Shown here: in pieces, positions 1 to 7,802 of the stretch | How the letters are laid out: each line of letters begins with the position of its first letter | Numbering within the stretch: the stretch's first letter is position 1 | IMG/VR virus record: IMGVR_UViG_3300042383_000480 | Span: 1 to 50,306 of that record | DNA: 50,306 nucleotides | DNA from: a virus | Direction: 5' to 3' (one strand) | Position numbers and translations under genes: made by a program | Notes under the pieces: generated by a model | What the model was told of the DNA's origin: nothing | The model's input: the letters and a program-made list of their open reading frames with translations, nothing else | The model's database searches: none

Positions 1-2168
1 ATTACTTGTAAGTTATTTAATAGATTACCCTCACGGTTATCTACTTTCACCCCCGATAATTTTATTACATGTGCTTGTTCTGGTGAATGGACTGGTTCAC
101 TTGGGTCTTTACTGGTAATTAACATTAATACATGTTTCAAATCAGACTCTGATGCTTTTGGACATTCACCATCTTTGAATGCTTTAGCTACTTTTATTTT
201 AGCTTTAGTTCCACCAATTGTAAAGTTATCTTCAGTGTCATTCCAAAATCCACTAATAACGTCTTTAAGTTGTTGAATACCACTTTCACTAGTGTTGGAT
301 TCTTCTTCAGTGTATCCACATTCCATTGGTGTTAACCCGCATTCTCTGATAGCATCGCGCAATGTCATTCCTTCTGAAAAAGGGGTGTCCAATGTTGCGC
401 CTGATTCTTTAACTTTAATAAATTTAGCAATTACTTTAGCTTTTCTATTAACGCTTTCTGCGATAGGAGCAGGTTGTTGACCTTGTGGTGGTATAACACC
501 TGGAGCAGATGGCATAGTACCAGGGGCAGGTGGTATTGCTTCTGGAGCAGGTGGAACTTCACCAGCTGGTGGGACCGCTTCAGGTGTAGGTGGCAATGCT
601 TCTGGAGCAGGTGATTCCGCTGGTGGAGATAATTCCCCGCCACCAATTTCTTCTGGGCTATCATTTTCCAATTCTGGTAGCAATGGTATCAATTTTGGAT
701 TTCTATCTAAAATGAAATCTTTAATTTCTTTACGAATCTCGGCATCAGTGTTAAGAACTTGAATTCTAGCAGTTAACGCTGGATCATCAATTATGCCTTT
801 TAATGATAGTACACCTGGTGTACCACCCGCCAATTCAGCAGCTAATAAGGTATTCAAATTTTGAATGGCTCTGTTTCTAGCACCAGGATTCGGACTAAAT
901 AGTTCATTTCTATCTTCATTAACTATGCTTTCTAAAAATGATTCTAGGGCCAATTCTGGATTTAAGGATTCGTCTTTTTTCCCGAATTTTTCTTTCCATT
1001 CTTTATCACGTTGTACCATTTCTGCATCAGCTTTTGAATGGCGCTCTGCTTTTTCTTTTTTACCTTTTTCCCAGTATGCAGTATCACCGAATCCTGCTTT
1101 ATTAAGTTGTTGTTGTAAACCTTTTTTACCAAACGCCTCATCCAACACTGCATCAGCATCTAACTCAATTACTGGTAATTCGCTTTCATCAATAATTTTA
1201 TATAGGAATGGGAAGGCCGAAGTCAATTCTTCATTAAATGTACGAACGGTTAGTCTATCAATCCAATCATTTTTAATTTCTTCTGGAATCATACGTTCTT
1301 TAGATTCCTCAAATGATTCAGCAAATTGTTCATAATAAGATGCACGTTGTAAATGCTGGCATTCTTTTTTTACTTCTTCAATACGTTCCATTACACGATT
1401 AGTAATAGATCCCATTGATTCTGAAATTTGATCTTGACGGCCAACATAATTTTTAAATTTTTTTAGTTGGTTTAATTCTTCACTTAATCCAGTGATATGT
1501 TTACCGATTGCATCATATGGATTTCCACCATGTTTGATATGTTCTGCCAATGCACGAGCACCATGTAAATGTTTATATGGATATTTGAATCGTTCGCCAT
1601 CAGCATTTTCAATATAAATGCTTTCTATATGCATTGATCGGCCAGCGGCTACATTTGGATTAATTGGTTGGCTATGTTTAACGATAAGACGAGCCTCACC
1701 TAAATTTTGGTAGCTTATTCTGCTAGTACCAAACATTTTATTTTCCATAATTGGTGATTCCTTTGGTAGTTCTATTTTAGTTATTTTTGGTTTTGCTTGG
1801 AATTGATAATCACGCTTATCTAAATTACTTTTCCCAATGTTTTGTACATCGAAGTTTAGTAATCTGGTTTTTGCAAACTTTCTAAATGAACGAATAAAAT
1901 CATATGCATTTTGGTGCATAGTTTTTACTTCTTGACTTAATTCTCCACTGATTTGCACAACAACCCCATCTTCTTCATCCAATGTAATAGCAATTGTCCC
2001 AAGTGGGTTACCATCTTCTTTATATTCGAATTCAAAAAATCTAGCACGTGGTATATCACTTTTCTTAGTTAATACTTGTGCGTTTTCATCCCCGATTGTA
2101 ATATCTGGGAAGCGTGTTTGTATTTTACCATATAGATCTTTGGCAATTTTATCTAAATTATTTTCCAT
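1..2168 (-). CDS. Large conserved virion-region protein of unknown function (3' end outside window)
   Basis: The frame is open from ATG at 2168 to the window edge (722 codons seen, no stop), so the C-terminus is missing. I do not know its function. Its start MENNLDKIAKDLYGKIQ is followed by a globular part. From about residue 140 comes a segment with the phrases GEARLIVKHS and HIESIYIENADGERFKYP, which I believe recurs in unnamed proteins of T4-like cyanophages. Long charged helices follow. At about residues 505-565 there is a Pro/Ala/Glu-rich linker of repeated PEA(I/V/L)PP units, then another globular part. It sits just after terL: a GATAAATA late-promoter motif overlaps the terL stop codon 4 bases before this ATG, and there is no clear Shine-Dalgarno. 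The context suggests a late, virion-associated or assembly protein. Confidence 0.8.
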   Translation of the reverse strand, partial: MENNLDKIAKDLYGKIQTRFPDITIGDENAQVLTKKSDIPRARFFEFEYKEDGNPLGTIAITLDEEDGVVVQISGELSQEVKTMHQNAYDFIRSFRKFAKTRLLNFDVQNIGKSNLDKRDYQFQAKPKITKIELPKESPIMENKMFGTSRISYQNLGEARLIVKHSQPINPNVAAGRSMHIESIYIENADGERFKYPYKHLHGARALAEHIKHGGNPYDAIGKHITGLSEELNQLKKFKNYVGRQDQISESMGSITNRVMERIEEVKKECQHLQRASYYEQFAESFEESKERMIPEEIKNDWIDRLTVRTFNEELTSAFPFLYKIIDESELPVIELDADAVLDEAFGKKGLQQQLNKAGFGDTAYWEKGKKEKAERHSKADAEMVQRDKEWKEKFGKKDESLNPELALESFLESIVNEDRNELFSPNPGARNRAIQNLNTLLAAELAGGTPGVLSLKGIIDDPALTARIQVLNTDAEIRKEIKDFILDRNPKLIPLLPELENDSPEEIGGGELSPPAESPAPEALPPTPEAVPPAGEVPPAPEAIPPAPGTMPSAPGVIPPQGQQPAPIAESVNRKAKVIAKFIKVKESGATLDTPFSEGMTLRDAIRECGLTPMECGYTEEESNTSESGIQQLKDVISGFWNDTEDNFTIGGTKAKIKVAKAFKDGECPKASESDLKHVLMLITSKDPSEPVHSPEQAHVIKLSGVKVDNREGNLLNNLQV

Positions 2169-2172
2169 AAGT

Positions 2173-2180
2173 TATTTATC
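2173..2180 (-). promoter_or_regulatory. Late promoter motif GATAAATA before the left-end gene
   Basis: The minus strand reads GATAAATA, one base from the T4 late -10 element TATAAATA. It contains the TAA stop of terL, and only four bases separate it from the next ATG, so a transcript from it would have almost no leader. Confidence 0.55.
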
Positions 2181-4755
2181 CAAAATAAGATGAAACATAT
2201 AGAGGTAACGGTGGTTCCCATTCCTCGTTAGCTTGACCATTTACACTCAGCATATCCATCACAGTTGGATCCCATTCTGAAAGAATTTCACTCATACGAA
2301 TTACTAATAATGCTGCGGATACAAGGTCATCATGTTGTCCTGGCTTGGCTTTAAAGCTTACACCAGCAGCAATAAATGACTTCATTTCACTAAGTAACGC
2401 CCTGCTATTTACAACCATTTTATCTTCTTCTACTAAAAATTTTAGCCTAGAACATGCTGCAATCTTGTTATTAAAGGTTGTGTTAAAGCCCTTTCTAAAC
2501 TTTTTAACATGGCCTTTTCTTACTGGTTCACTTAGAAATAACCCTGGAAAAGTTTCTTCACCAAGGTCTGCTATAACAATTAAAGCAGCTTCACCAACTG
2601 TATTGTTTTCGGTTGACCAATAGATATTATTAGTATGTTCCATTCCAATTTCATCTTGGATATATCGTAATATGTCACGAAATAGTTTTACTTGTCCTTG
2701 AATAGGAGTAATATTATGCTGCCATTCTGCAATTTGTGTAAACGAAGGTAATTCAAACACTTGGATAGCACCATAATCACCACCAGTGCCCAAACTAGGA
2801 TCTAACGCAACCATATACAAATGATTTGGTGTTGGTTTTTTATACCATCTAACTTGTCCCATTTTGAATATCGGTTCTTTTCCAACCAATTCAGCTAATT
2901 TAAGACTGCTGATAAGTGTTTCGTCATATACCAAGAATTCACAATTATATTCTCGGCGAAAACGTTCTTCACCTATACGTCCAAGTTCTTCTTTTTTCCA
3001 ATTTTCATCACGGTCTGGATGATCCCACCACTCAGATTTAAACCCATGGAATCCATTTCGTCCTAAATTATTACCGGTTTCATCACCGAATTCATCAAAC
3101 ACATCTTGACTCTCTTTCCAAATAATAGCAAATTGGTCTTCATCAGAGTTAGGAGTGCTAGTAATAATAGCTCGTCCACCAGTTGCAAGGGTTGGGGAGA
3201 TTGATGTCCAAAATTCATTAGCAATATTTGGTTGCACGAACGCAAACTCGTCACAATAAAGTAATGAAATAGACATACCCCTACCGGTAGTGCCAGTTGT
3301 TGTTTGACTTACTATTCTTGATCCATTTTCAAACTCAATACTACCTTTATTATAACTTGTTACCCCGGCTCGTAGATAATCTGGACACAACTCATATCCA
3401 TATCTTATACGTTGCATAATTTCTTGTGCACCAGTGTACTTATGTGCTGCAACAAGAATTGTTTGATCTGGGTGGAACATTGCATACCATAACAAATATG
3501 CCGAAGCACAAGTTGTATTATGTGTTGGTATCATTGTTTTACCACATAAAAACATATGCTCATCATTATCAACTTGGATGCATCTTACTGGAACTGAAGA
3601 TGTTTTAGTGATTTTGTTTATGTATAATCTAGTGTTTTTTACATGGCCTTTGCACAATAACTGTCTTTCAGCTTTTCTTTTCAACTTAAACACTATATAT
3701 TTTGTTGTGGAAAATTTTAATGTATAATAATTCACACCATTTATAATTTTACAAGAACATCTTGACTTAATTCCAAGTGATGATAATATTGTCCTTACTT
3801 GTTCTATTAATTTAAAGTTCTTTTGATAAAATTCACAATTCCCTTTTTTTGTACAGCTTCCATCAGTATCCATCAATCCACGAAGTAATTCTAGCCGTTG
3901 ATCAATTGATGAGAACACATAATCAGTTGGTATATGTTTATTTTTTAATAGATTGTTTCCGTTCAATAATGTCCGTAGTCCTATAATGTTTCTACGTTCA
4001 CTATTATTGCTATTTACGGATGGTTCAGATACTGTATATCCAGATTCAGATATATATTGAATCATTTCTATATTATCTATATTTGATTGAACGTATCTAC
4101 CATCACCAGAATATCCATCACCAAGCCACAATCCTAATATATATGGATGAATTGGCAATGACTTATACTCGTATTGAACAGGTTCTGTAATATCTATATA
4201 TAATCCTTGTTCTAATGAATGCGTATCCTTATATTTTTTTATTTCATCAGTAGTAAGAATTTTTGATTTATTACTCCAATTTGCTGTACTAACTTTCCAT
4301 AAGTGTTCTGCATCCGCAATAATAGATTCTCCATTATCGAATTCTACTTCATAACATGTATGATTATACATAATTTCAGTAGCAAACGTAACAGTAGTGG
4401 GGTTTCCCATATTACTTAATATAATATCACCAACTTGAATATCACCCATAGTTGTCCAACCACTTGGTGTTGGAATGGGTGTATTTAGACTTAATGCTTT
4501 TCCACTTTGACGAGGTAGCATGTTGATATTAAATCGATAATTATGATAACTATTTAATAATCCTTCTTGGTACTCAAATGGTTCGAATAATAGCTTACCC
4601 TTAACTGAATGTTGTATATAAAAGAATTTTCTTGCAAAGTACAAGTATCCATTCTCTTGATCCATACACGCAAGCATATCCTGAATTTGAGATTCCGTCC
4701 ATTGTTGTTTTATGTGTGCTTTCTTAGTTAAAGCACCTTCGATTGATTTTGCCAT
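2176..4755 (-). CDS. terL: Terminase large subunit (gp17-like) interrupted by an intein
   Basis: This is the ATP-driven DNA packaging motor and headful nuclease. The precursor is 859 residues; removing the 327-residue intein leaves about 532, compared with about 610 for T4 gp17. Walker A is PRQSGK (81-86), continued after the intein by TT (414-415). Walker B is ISLLYCDEF, with D502 and E503, and the coupling motif is ITSTPN (531-536). The C-terminal RNase H-like nuclease has its acidic residues in MVALDPSLGTGGD (D652), STENN (E716) and GQHDDLVSAA (D809/D810). A terminator lies upstream of the start, and a weak TGTAAATA late-promoter-like motif ends 5 bases before the ATG, without a clear Shine-Dalgarno. 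Because the intein splits the ATP-binding loop, the motor should be inactive until splicing occurs. Confidence 0.97.
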   Translation of the reverse strand: MAKSIEGALTKKAHIKQQWTESQIQDMLACMDQENGYLYFARKFFYIQHSVKGKLLFEPFEYQEGLLNSYHNYRFNINMLPRQSGKALSLNTPIPTPSGWTTMGDIQVGDIILSNMGNPTTVTFATEIMYNHTCYEVEFDNGESIIADAEHLWKVSTANWSNKSKILTTDEIKKYKDTHSLEQGLYIDITEPVQYEYKSLPIHPYILGLWLGDGYSGDGRYVQSNIDNIEMIQYISESGYTVSEPSVNSNNSERRNIIGLRTLLNGNNLLKNKHIPTDYVFSSIDQRLELLRGLMDTDGSCTKKGNCEFYQKNFKLIEQVRTILSSLGIKSRCSCKIINGVNYYTLKFSTTKYIVFKLKRKAERQLLCKGHVKNTRLYINKITKTSSVPVRCIQVDNDEHMFLCGKTMIPTHNTTCASAYLLWYAMFHPDQTILVAAHKYTGAQEIMQRIRYGYELCPDYLRAGVTSYNKGSIEFENGSRIVSQTTTGTTGRGMSISLLYCDEFAFVQPNIANEFWTSISPTLATGGRAIITSTPNSDEDQFAIIWKESQDVFDEFGDETGNNLGRNGFHGFKSEWWDHPDRDENWKKEELGRIGEERFRREYNCEFLVYDETLISSLKLAELVGKEPIFKMGQVRWYKKPTPNHLYMVALDPSLGTGGDYGAIQVFELPSFTQIAEWQHNITPIQGQVKLFRDILRYIQDEIGMEHTNNIYWSTENNTVGEAALIVIADLGEETFPGLFLSEPVRKGHVKKFRKGFNTTFNNKIAACSRLKFLVEEDKMVVNSRALLSEMKSFIAAGVSFKAKPGQHDDLVSAALLVIRMSEILSEWDPTVMDMLSVNGQANEEWEPPLPLYVSSYFG
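3517..4497 (-). mobile_element. Class 3-type intein with LAGLIDADG homing endonuclease inside terL
   Basis: Precursor residues 87-413 (327 aa) interrupt the terminase Walker A loop exactly after the lysine. The intein starts ALSLNTPIPTPSGWTTMGD (block A, with Ala rather than Cys/Ser at position 1) and ends MIPTHN before a +1 Thr. It has the triad that defines class 3 inteins: Trp at block B position 12 (W153 in AEHLWKV), Cys at block F position 4 (C392 in VRCIQV) and Thr at block G position 5 (T411 in PTHN). Between the splicing blocks are two LAGLIDADG motifs, LGLWLGDGYS (207-216) and LRGLMDTDGS (291-300), both keeping the acidic residue, so the homing endonuclease may be active. The junctions are inferred by comparison with uninterrupted terminases. 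Confidence 0.93.
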
Positions 4756-4760
4756 ATTCT

Positions 4761-4768
4761 TATTTACA
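4761..4768 (-). promoter_or_regulatory. Weak late promoter-like motif before terL
   Basis: The minus strand reads TGTAAATA, seven of eight matches to TATAAATA, between the terminator U-tract and the terL ATG five bases further on. Placement is good but the match is imperfect. Confidence 0.35.
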
Positions 4769-4770
4769 TA

Positions 4771-4796
4771 AAAAAACGGACCAAGGCCCGTTTTTT
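4771..4796 (-). terminator. Rho-independent terminator between the DUF5710-like gene and terL
   Basis: Minus-strand RNA forms ACGGGC-CUUG-GUCCGU, a stem with one G-U pair and a CUUG tetraloop, flanked by an A-run and followed by seven U. It lies just after the stop of the gene ending at 4819. Confidence 0.85.
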
Positions 4797-4818
4797 ATTG
4801 TTTTAGCTTTATTTTTTA

Positions 4819-5940
4819 TCAAATTTTTGGAAATTGTGATTTTGCTGATCGTCCTGCATCCATGTGATACCATTTTTTAGCATCTGGATCCCATCTCATC
4901 CCTTCACTCTTTGCCGCATCTTTTTGATTAAATGGAACTTTATGATAAATCTTTCCACCTGCATTGGATGGTGCGGATGATGCTACCGGTGCTGCTGCTT
5001 GAGCGGCTGGTTTCGCTGCTGGTTTCGCCGCTGGTACATATGGTGCTTTATCGTCAACTGGACCTAAAAATTTTTCAAGATGTGTTGGATCCAATTTACC
5101 GTTTCGAAGATCGTTAATAAGAGCATTTTTAGTACCCCAAATTAAGCTTCTATACTTTTCATAATTAGGATCATTTTTTCTAATAGCCTGTGCATATCGT
5201 TTTGCTTTTTCTTCACCAGTTACTACTTTTGGGTAACCGTTTGACATAATGAATTTTTCTTTATTTGTTACAAAATAATACATTCGTTCATCAAACTGCT
5301 TACGAGCAGGCTCATCTTCACCTGCACTTTTTTCAGCAGACCATTCATCATGATCACGTTTCATACCACGAATAACATCACCGCTATCGTGTCCACTAAA
5401 TGCTTCATTTAGCTTTCTTTCTTTAATTTCTTTATAGTGACCACGTAATTGATTAACTAATGATTCTTTGACATTCCAAGGATTACCGCCGCCAGCTTGC
5501 TTTGCAGCTTCTTTTCCTTTACCATGTAAATCATCACCCATTCCAATAACCGCATCGATTGCATATGTCATTTTATCCGATCCACCTGGAACTGAATTTT
5601 CATAATCATCAGTAAATAATACATTAGCCGAATCATCTTCTTCAGGTTCGTCAGGTTCAAATGTTATTTCTGGTTCTGCTGGTTCTTCATCTGGTTCACC
5701 AATAACTACAGCGTGTTCTTCATCACCGGCAGCATCATTGATATTTCTTAAAATATCCATCAAATCGCGAATCCCATTCGCTCCTTGGCCATTAATGGTT
5801 ACATTCATATTAACTGAATCTTGTTGCTTTGGATGACCAGATTCTGCTGCATCTTGACATGGACATTCATCCAATAATTGGTTTTCATTTAATCCACTGT
5901 CAATATTTGATATTTTTTTATACAAATCTAAAAAGTTCAT
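4819..5940 (-). CDS. Unknown late protein with C-terminal DUF5710-like domain
   Basis: This is a protein of 373 residues with no known function. I chose the start MNFLDLYKKISNIDSG at 5940 because AAGGAAA precedes it; the frame stays open upstream to 6009, but that part overlaps the preceding gene and has no ribosome site. The N-terminal third is acidic, with EPDEEPAEPEI-type runs. The middle is charged and helical. An Ala/Pro-Lys linker (AAKPAAKPAAQAAA) leads to a C-terminal 45-residue unit, KVPFNQKDAAKSEGMRWDPDAKKWYH. This matches the small DUF5710 fold, which is seen in phage and plasmid DNA-handling proteins. It lies one base after the stop of the upstream gene and ends at a strong terminator, so it is the last gene of the gene 4-terS unit. 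Confidence 0.85.
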   Translation of the reverse strand: MNFLDLYKKISNIDSGLNENQLLDECPCQDAAESGHPKQQDSVNMNVTINGQGANGIRDLMDILRNINDAAGDEEHAVVIGEPDEEPAEPEITFEPDEPEEDDSANVLFTDDYENSVPGGSDKMTYAIDAVIGMGDDLHGKGKEAAKQAGGGNPWNVKESLVNQLRGHYKEIKERKLNEAFSGHDSGDVIRGMKRDHDEWSAEKSAGEDEPARKQFDERMYYFVTNKEKFIMSNGYPKVVTGEEKAKRYAQAIRKNDPNYEKYRSLIWGTKNALINDLRNGKLDPTHLEKFLGPVDDKAPYVPAAKPAAKPAAQAAAPVASSAPSNAGGKIYHKVPFNQKDAAKSEGMRWDPDAKKWYHMDAGRSAKSQFPKI

Positions 5941-5941
5941 A

Positions 5942-6571
5942 TTATTTTCCTTTATATGGATCTGGTAGTACTGTTTTTTTTGATCCGATTGGACTAATAG
6001 AATTTTCAACTTTACCAGTGCTTGATACCGATTTTTCAGAAGGTACTGATTTTGCTAATAATTGATCATTAACACCCTTATACTGTGTACCGGTTTTTTT
6101 AGTTTTGCTCAATTCTTTTAATAGAGACATAACTTGTTTATCCCCCACCAATGATTGATGGTCAGATTTTTCATATTCTTTAGTCAATAATGCTTCACCT
6201 GAAGGGTGATTCGGGCAATATTGATTATTGATTTCTTCTTCTTCTTGTTCTTTTAAGTTACGAACTTTGACGCAGCTATGTGTAATTTTCAATGCTTCAG
6301 CAACTAAGTCACGGATTTGGTTACTTGTTACTGGATATTTTACACTTACATCATATAATGTAACTCCAATATTGCTGTGATCTGGAAAATCAACTTGTGA
6401 TTCTTGTATTGGTGTAGTTTTAGCATCCGATAAAGAGTCAACATCAAATCTTGCTAACGCTGTCTTTATTTTTGCTGATGCACCAGTTTCTACGTCACCC
6501 GCAATCTTTATTTTAAATTCATAATTTTGTTTGCTTTCTAGCAAATATTCTTTTAATGATTTTTTAGTCAT
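5942..6571 (-). CDS. Conserved T4-like phage protein of unknown function
   Basis: This is a 209-residue soluble protein with no signal peptide or membrane segment. It starts MTKKSLKEYLLESKQNYEFK, a form of opening (a Lys-rich helix ending in an E-F-K strand) that I associate with unnamed virion-region proteins of marine T4-like phages. Residues 1-105 look like an alpha/beta domain (IAGDVETGASAKIKTALARF, GVTLYDVSVKYPVT). The last 90 residues are low-complexity Lys/Ser/Thr and probably disordered. A late motif AATAAATA at 6590-6597 and a GGGA ribosome site precede the ATG. It lies between terS and the DUF5710-like gene, which suggests a packaging or head-related role, but this is inference only. 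Confidence 0.75.
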   Translation of the reverse strand: MTKKSLKEYLLESKQNYEFKIKIAGDVETGASAKIKTALARFDVDSLSDAKTTPIQESQVDFPDHSNIGVTLYDVSVKYPVTSNQIRDLVAEALKITHSCVKVRNLKEQEEEEINNQYCPNHPSGEALLTKEYEKSDHQSLVGDKQVMSLLKELSKTKKTGTQYKGVNDQLLAKSVPSEKSVSSTGKVENSISPIGSKKTVLPDPYKGK

Positions 6572-6589
6572 AATGTAATCCCAATCTTA

Positions 6590-6597
6590 TATTTATT
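6590..6597 (-). promoter_or_regulatory. Late promoter motif AATAAATA
   Basis: The minus strand reads AATAAATA 18 bases before the ATG at 6571, leaving room for a short leader with GGGA. It lies in the 36-base gap after terS. Confidence 0.45.
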
Positions 6598-6607
6598 CTT
6601 TTTTTAA

Positions 6608-7087
6608 TCATTTCATGTTCTTTAGTTTTTCAATTAAAGAGTTACGATCTGTAACCATGAATCCATCACCTTGAATTGTGATCCCATTATCTTCACTACT
6701 GGTGTCATTATCCAACTTCTGTTTTTTAAGCTGGAGTTCAATCATTTTAAGTTTTTTATCAATCTTAGCGGATTTTGCATCAATGGCGTTTTTAAGCATG
6801 GTTGATGCCACCTCAAATAATCTAGCTGAATACCTTGCCTCAACATTCATACCAAGATCCATTAGATCTTCGTATGCATTTGCTGCCTTTTCTGCTAACT
6901 CATCAAACTCGGTGTCACTTAAATCACCTAGGCCAGTCACGGGTGGTAATGCAGCTGAGATTTTATCAAAATCAGACATACTCCTAAAATTTATAGGCCC
7001 TGCTTTAACTGGTTTTTTCTTTTCTTCCTGTTTAGTAATTTCTTTACTAGATGGTAAATTTAATATCTCTTCTAGCTTTCGAGTCAT
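6608..7087 (-). CDS. terS: Terminase small subunit (gp16-like)
   Basis: This is the DNA-recognition subunit that regulates gp17 during packaging. The 159-residue frame starts MTRKLEEILNLPSS at 7087, after the ribosome site AGAAGGAAC six bases away; an in-frame ATG at 7135 lacks a site and lies in the endonuclease remnant. The core AYEDLMDLGMNVEARYSARLFE...MLKNAIDAKSAKIDKKLKM is the long antiparallel helical pair typical of gp16 proteins in T4-like phages, and it is followed by a coiled Lys/Gln helix. The length is close to that of T4 gp16 (164 aa). Unlike in T4, it is not next to terL: two unknown genes lie between. The C-terminus GFMVTDRNSLIEKLKNMK probably contacts gp17, by analogy. Confidence 0.85.
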   Translation of the reverse strand: MTRKLEEILNLPSSKEITKQEEKKKPVKAGPINFRSMSDFDKISAALPPVTGLGDLSDTEFDELAEKAANAYEDLMDLGMNVEARYSARLFEVASTMLKNAIDAKSAKIDKKLKMIELQLKKQKLDNDTSSEDNGITIQGDGFMVTDRNSLIEKLKNMK

Positions 7088-7361
7088 TTTTGTTCCTTCT
7101 TTTTCAAATATGCAAGTCTTCTTGCTTCTGGCCAAGGTTTACCTTTTAGATGCCCGCATTTTTTTCTTTGTTCTTCTGTTCGAGTTTTACCAGTATTAGC
7201 TTTTGAAATCTTATCTCTCCTCAGCTTTCGGGAGATGAACATGAATTTTTCATTCTATTATTCATTTCTTCGATTGTCATTGATGCACATAGTGTTTTTT
7301 GATAATCACTAATTAGTTTTTTAGATTTTTCAGAATGCTTTTTTGGCCGCGAACTACGCCA
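7084..7361 (-). pseudogene. Frameshifted NUMOD3-type homing-endonuclease remnant
   Basis: Between the gene 4 stop and the terS start, the minus strand holds coding-like sequence in two frames. Right after the gene 4 stop, in its frame and with no start codon, it reads RSSRPKKHSEKSKKLISDYQ...NNRMKNSCSSPES, stopping at 7221. The other frame then continues KISKANTGKTRTEEQRKK...KGKPWPEARR to a TGA at 7084 that overlaps the terS ATG. Both parts resemble NUMOD3 DNA-binding modules (K-I-S-x-A-x-x-G-K-x-x-T/S-E-E-x-x-K) found after GIY-YIG or HNH homing nucleases. No nuclease domain remains. A 52-codon ORF starting at ATG 7242 covers the second half and could still be translated, but it has no ribosome site. 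The simplest reading is a degraded free-standing homing gene. Confidence 0.6.
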
Positions 7362-7802
7362 TTATTTAGCTTTTCCATTATGAAACAAATCATTTTCATT
7401 TAATACTCTAAATGTAATACCATTTTGTTTACACCATATTTGTGCTGCTTTCCATTTTGCTTGATTTTTAATAAACAATGCTTGATTGACTTTACTTTTA
7501 CCAACCTTTTCTAGTAATTGTTGGCTAGCAGGTTTAATTTCAATGAGATCAATTTGTAGTTTGTTATTCTTATCCAAATATTGGATGAAAAAATCTGGGA
7601 CATATACTGTATTTTTACCAGTCAATGGATTACGATATGGAATGGATATTGCTTCACTTGCCCATTTTTGAATGGCAGGACTATTATCACAATAATGCAT
7701 AAATGAAAATTCCCAACTACTTCTGTATATTGGTGGTTTATTTCCTATATATTTTTGAGGATTTTTTGGAACAAATTTTCCTTTTGCAAAATTATGACTC
7801 AT
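7362..7802 (-). CDS. 4: Head completion protein (gp4-like, TnsA-type nuclease fold)
   Basis: The 146-residue product matches the T4 gp4 head-completion family, which has an endonuclease-like fold and acts on filled heads before tail joining. Visible family features are the start MSHNFAKGKFVPKNPQKYIGN, the segment IYRSSWEFSFMHYCDN, the nuclease-like core YVPDFFIQY...IDLIEIKP with spaced acidic and lysine residues, and the end NQAKWKAAQIWCKQNGITFRVLNENDLF. The length is close to that of T4 gp4 (about 150 aa). Its ATG overlaps the TGA of the gene upstream (ATGA), so the two are probably translationally coupled. A TAGGAAT ribosome site is also present. Confidence 0.9.
   Translation of the reverse strand: MSHNFAKGKFVPKNPQKYIGNKPPIYRSSWEFSFMHYCDNSPAIQKWASEAISIPYRNPLTGKNTVYVPDFFIQYLDKNNKLQIDLIEIKPASQQLLEKVGKSKVNQALFIKNQAKWKAAQIWCKQNGITFRVLNENDLFHNGKAK

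Noticed and set aside
5941-6009. Upstream start for the DUF5710-like gene
   Set aside because: The extra 23 codons overlap the preceding gene and lack a ribosome site, whereas AAGGAAA stands just before the ATG at 5940.
7088-7135. Upstream start for terS
   Set aside because: It falls in the NUMOD3 remnant in another frame and has no ribosome site; AAGGAAC fits the ATG at 7087.
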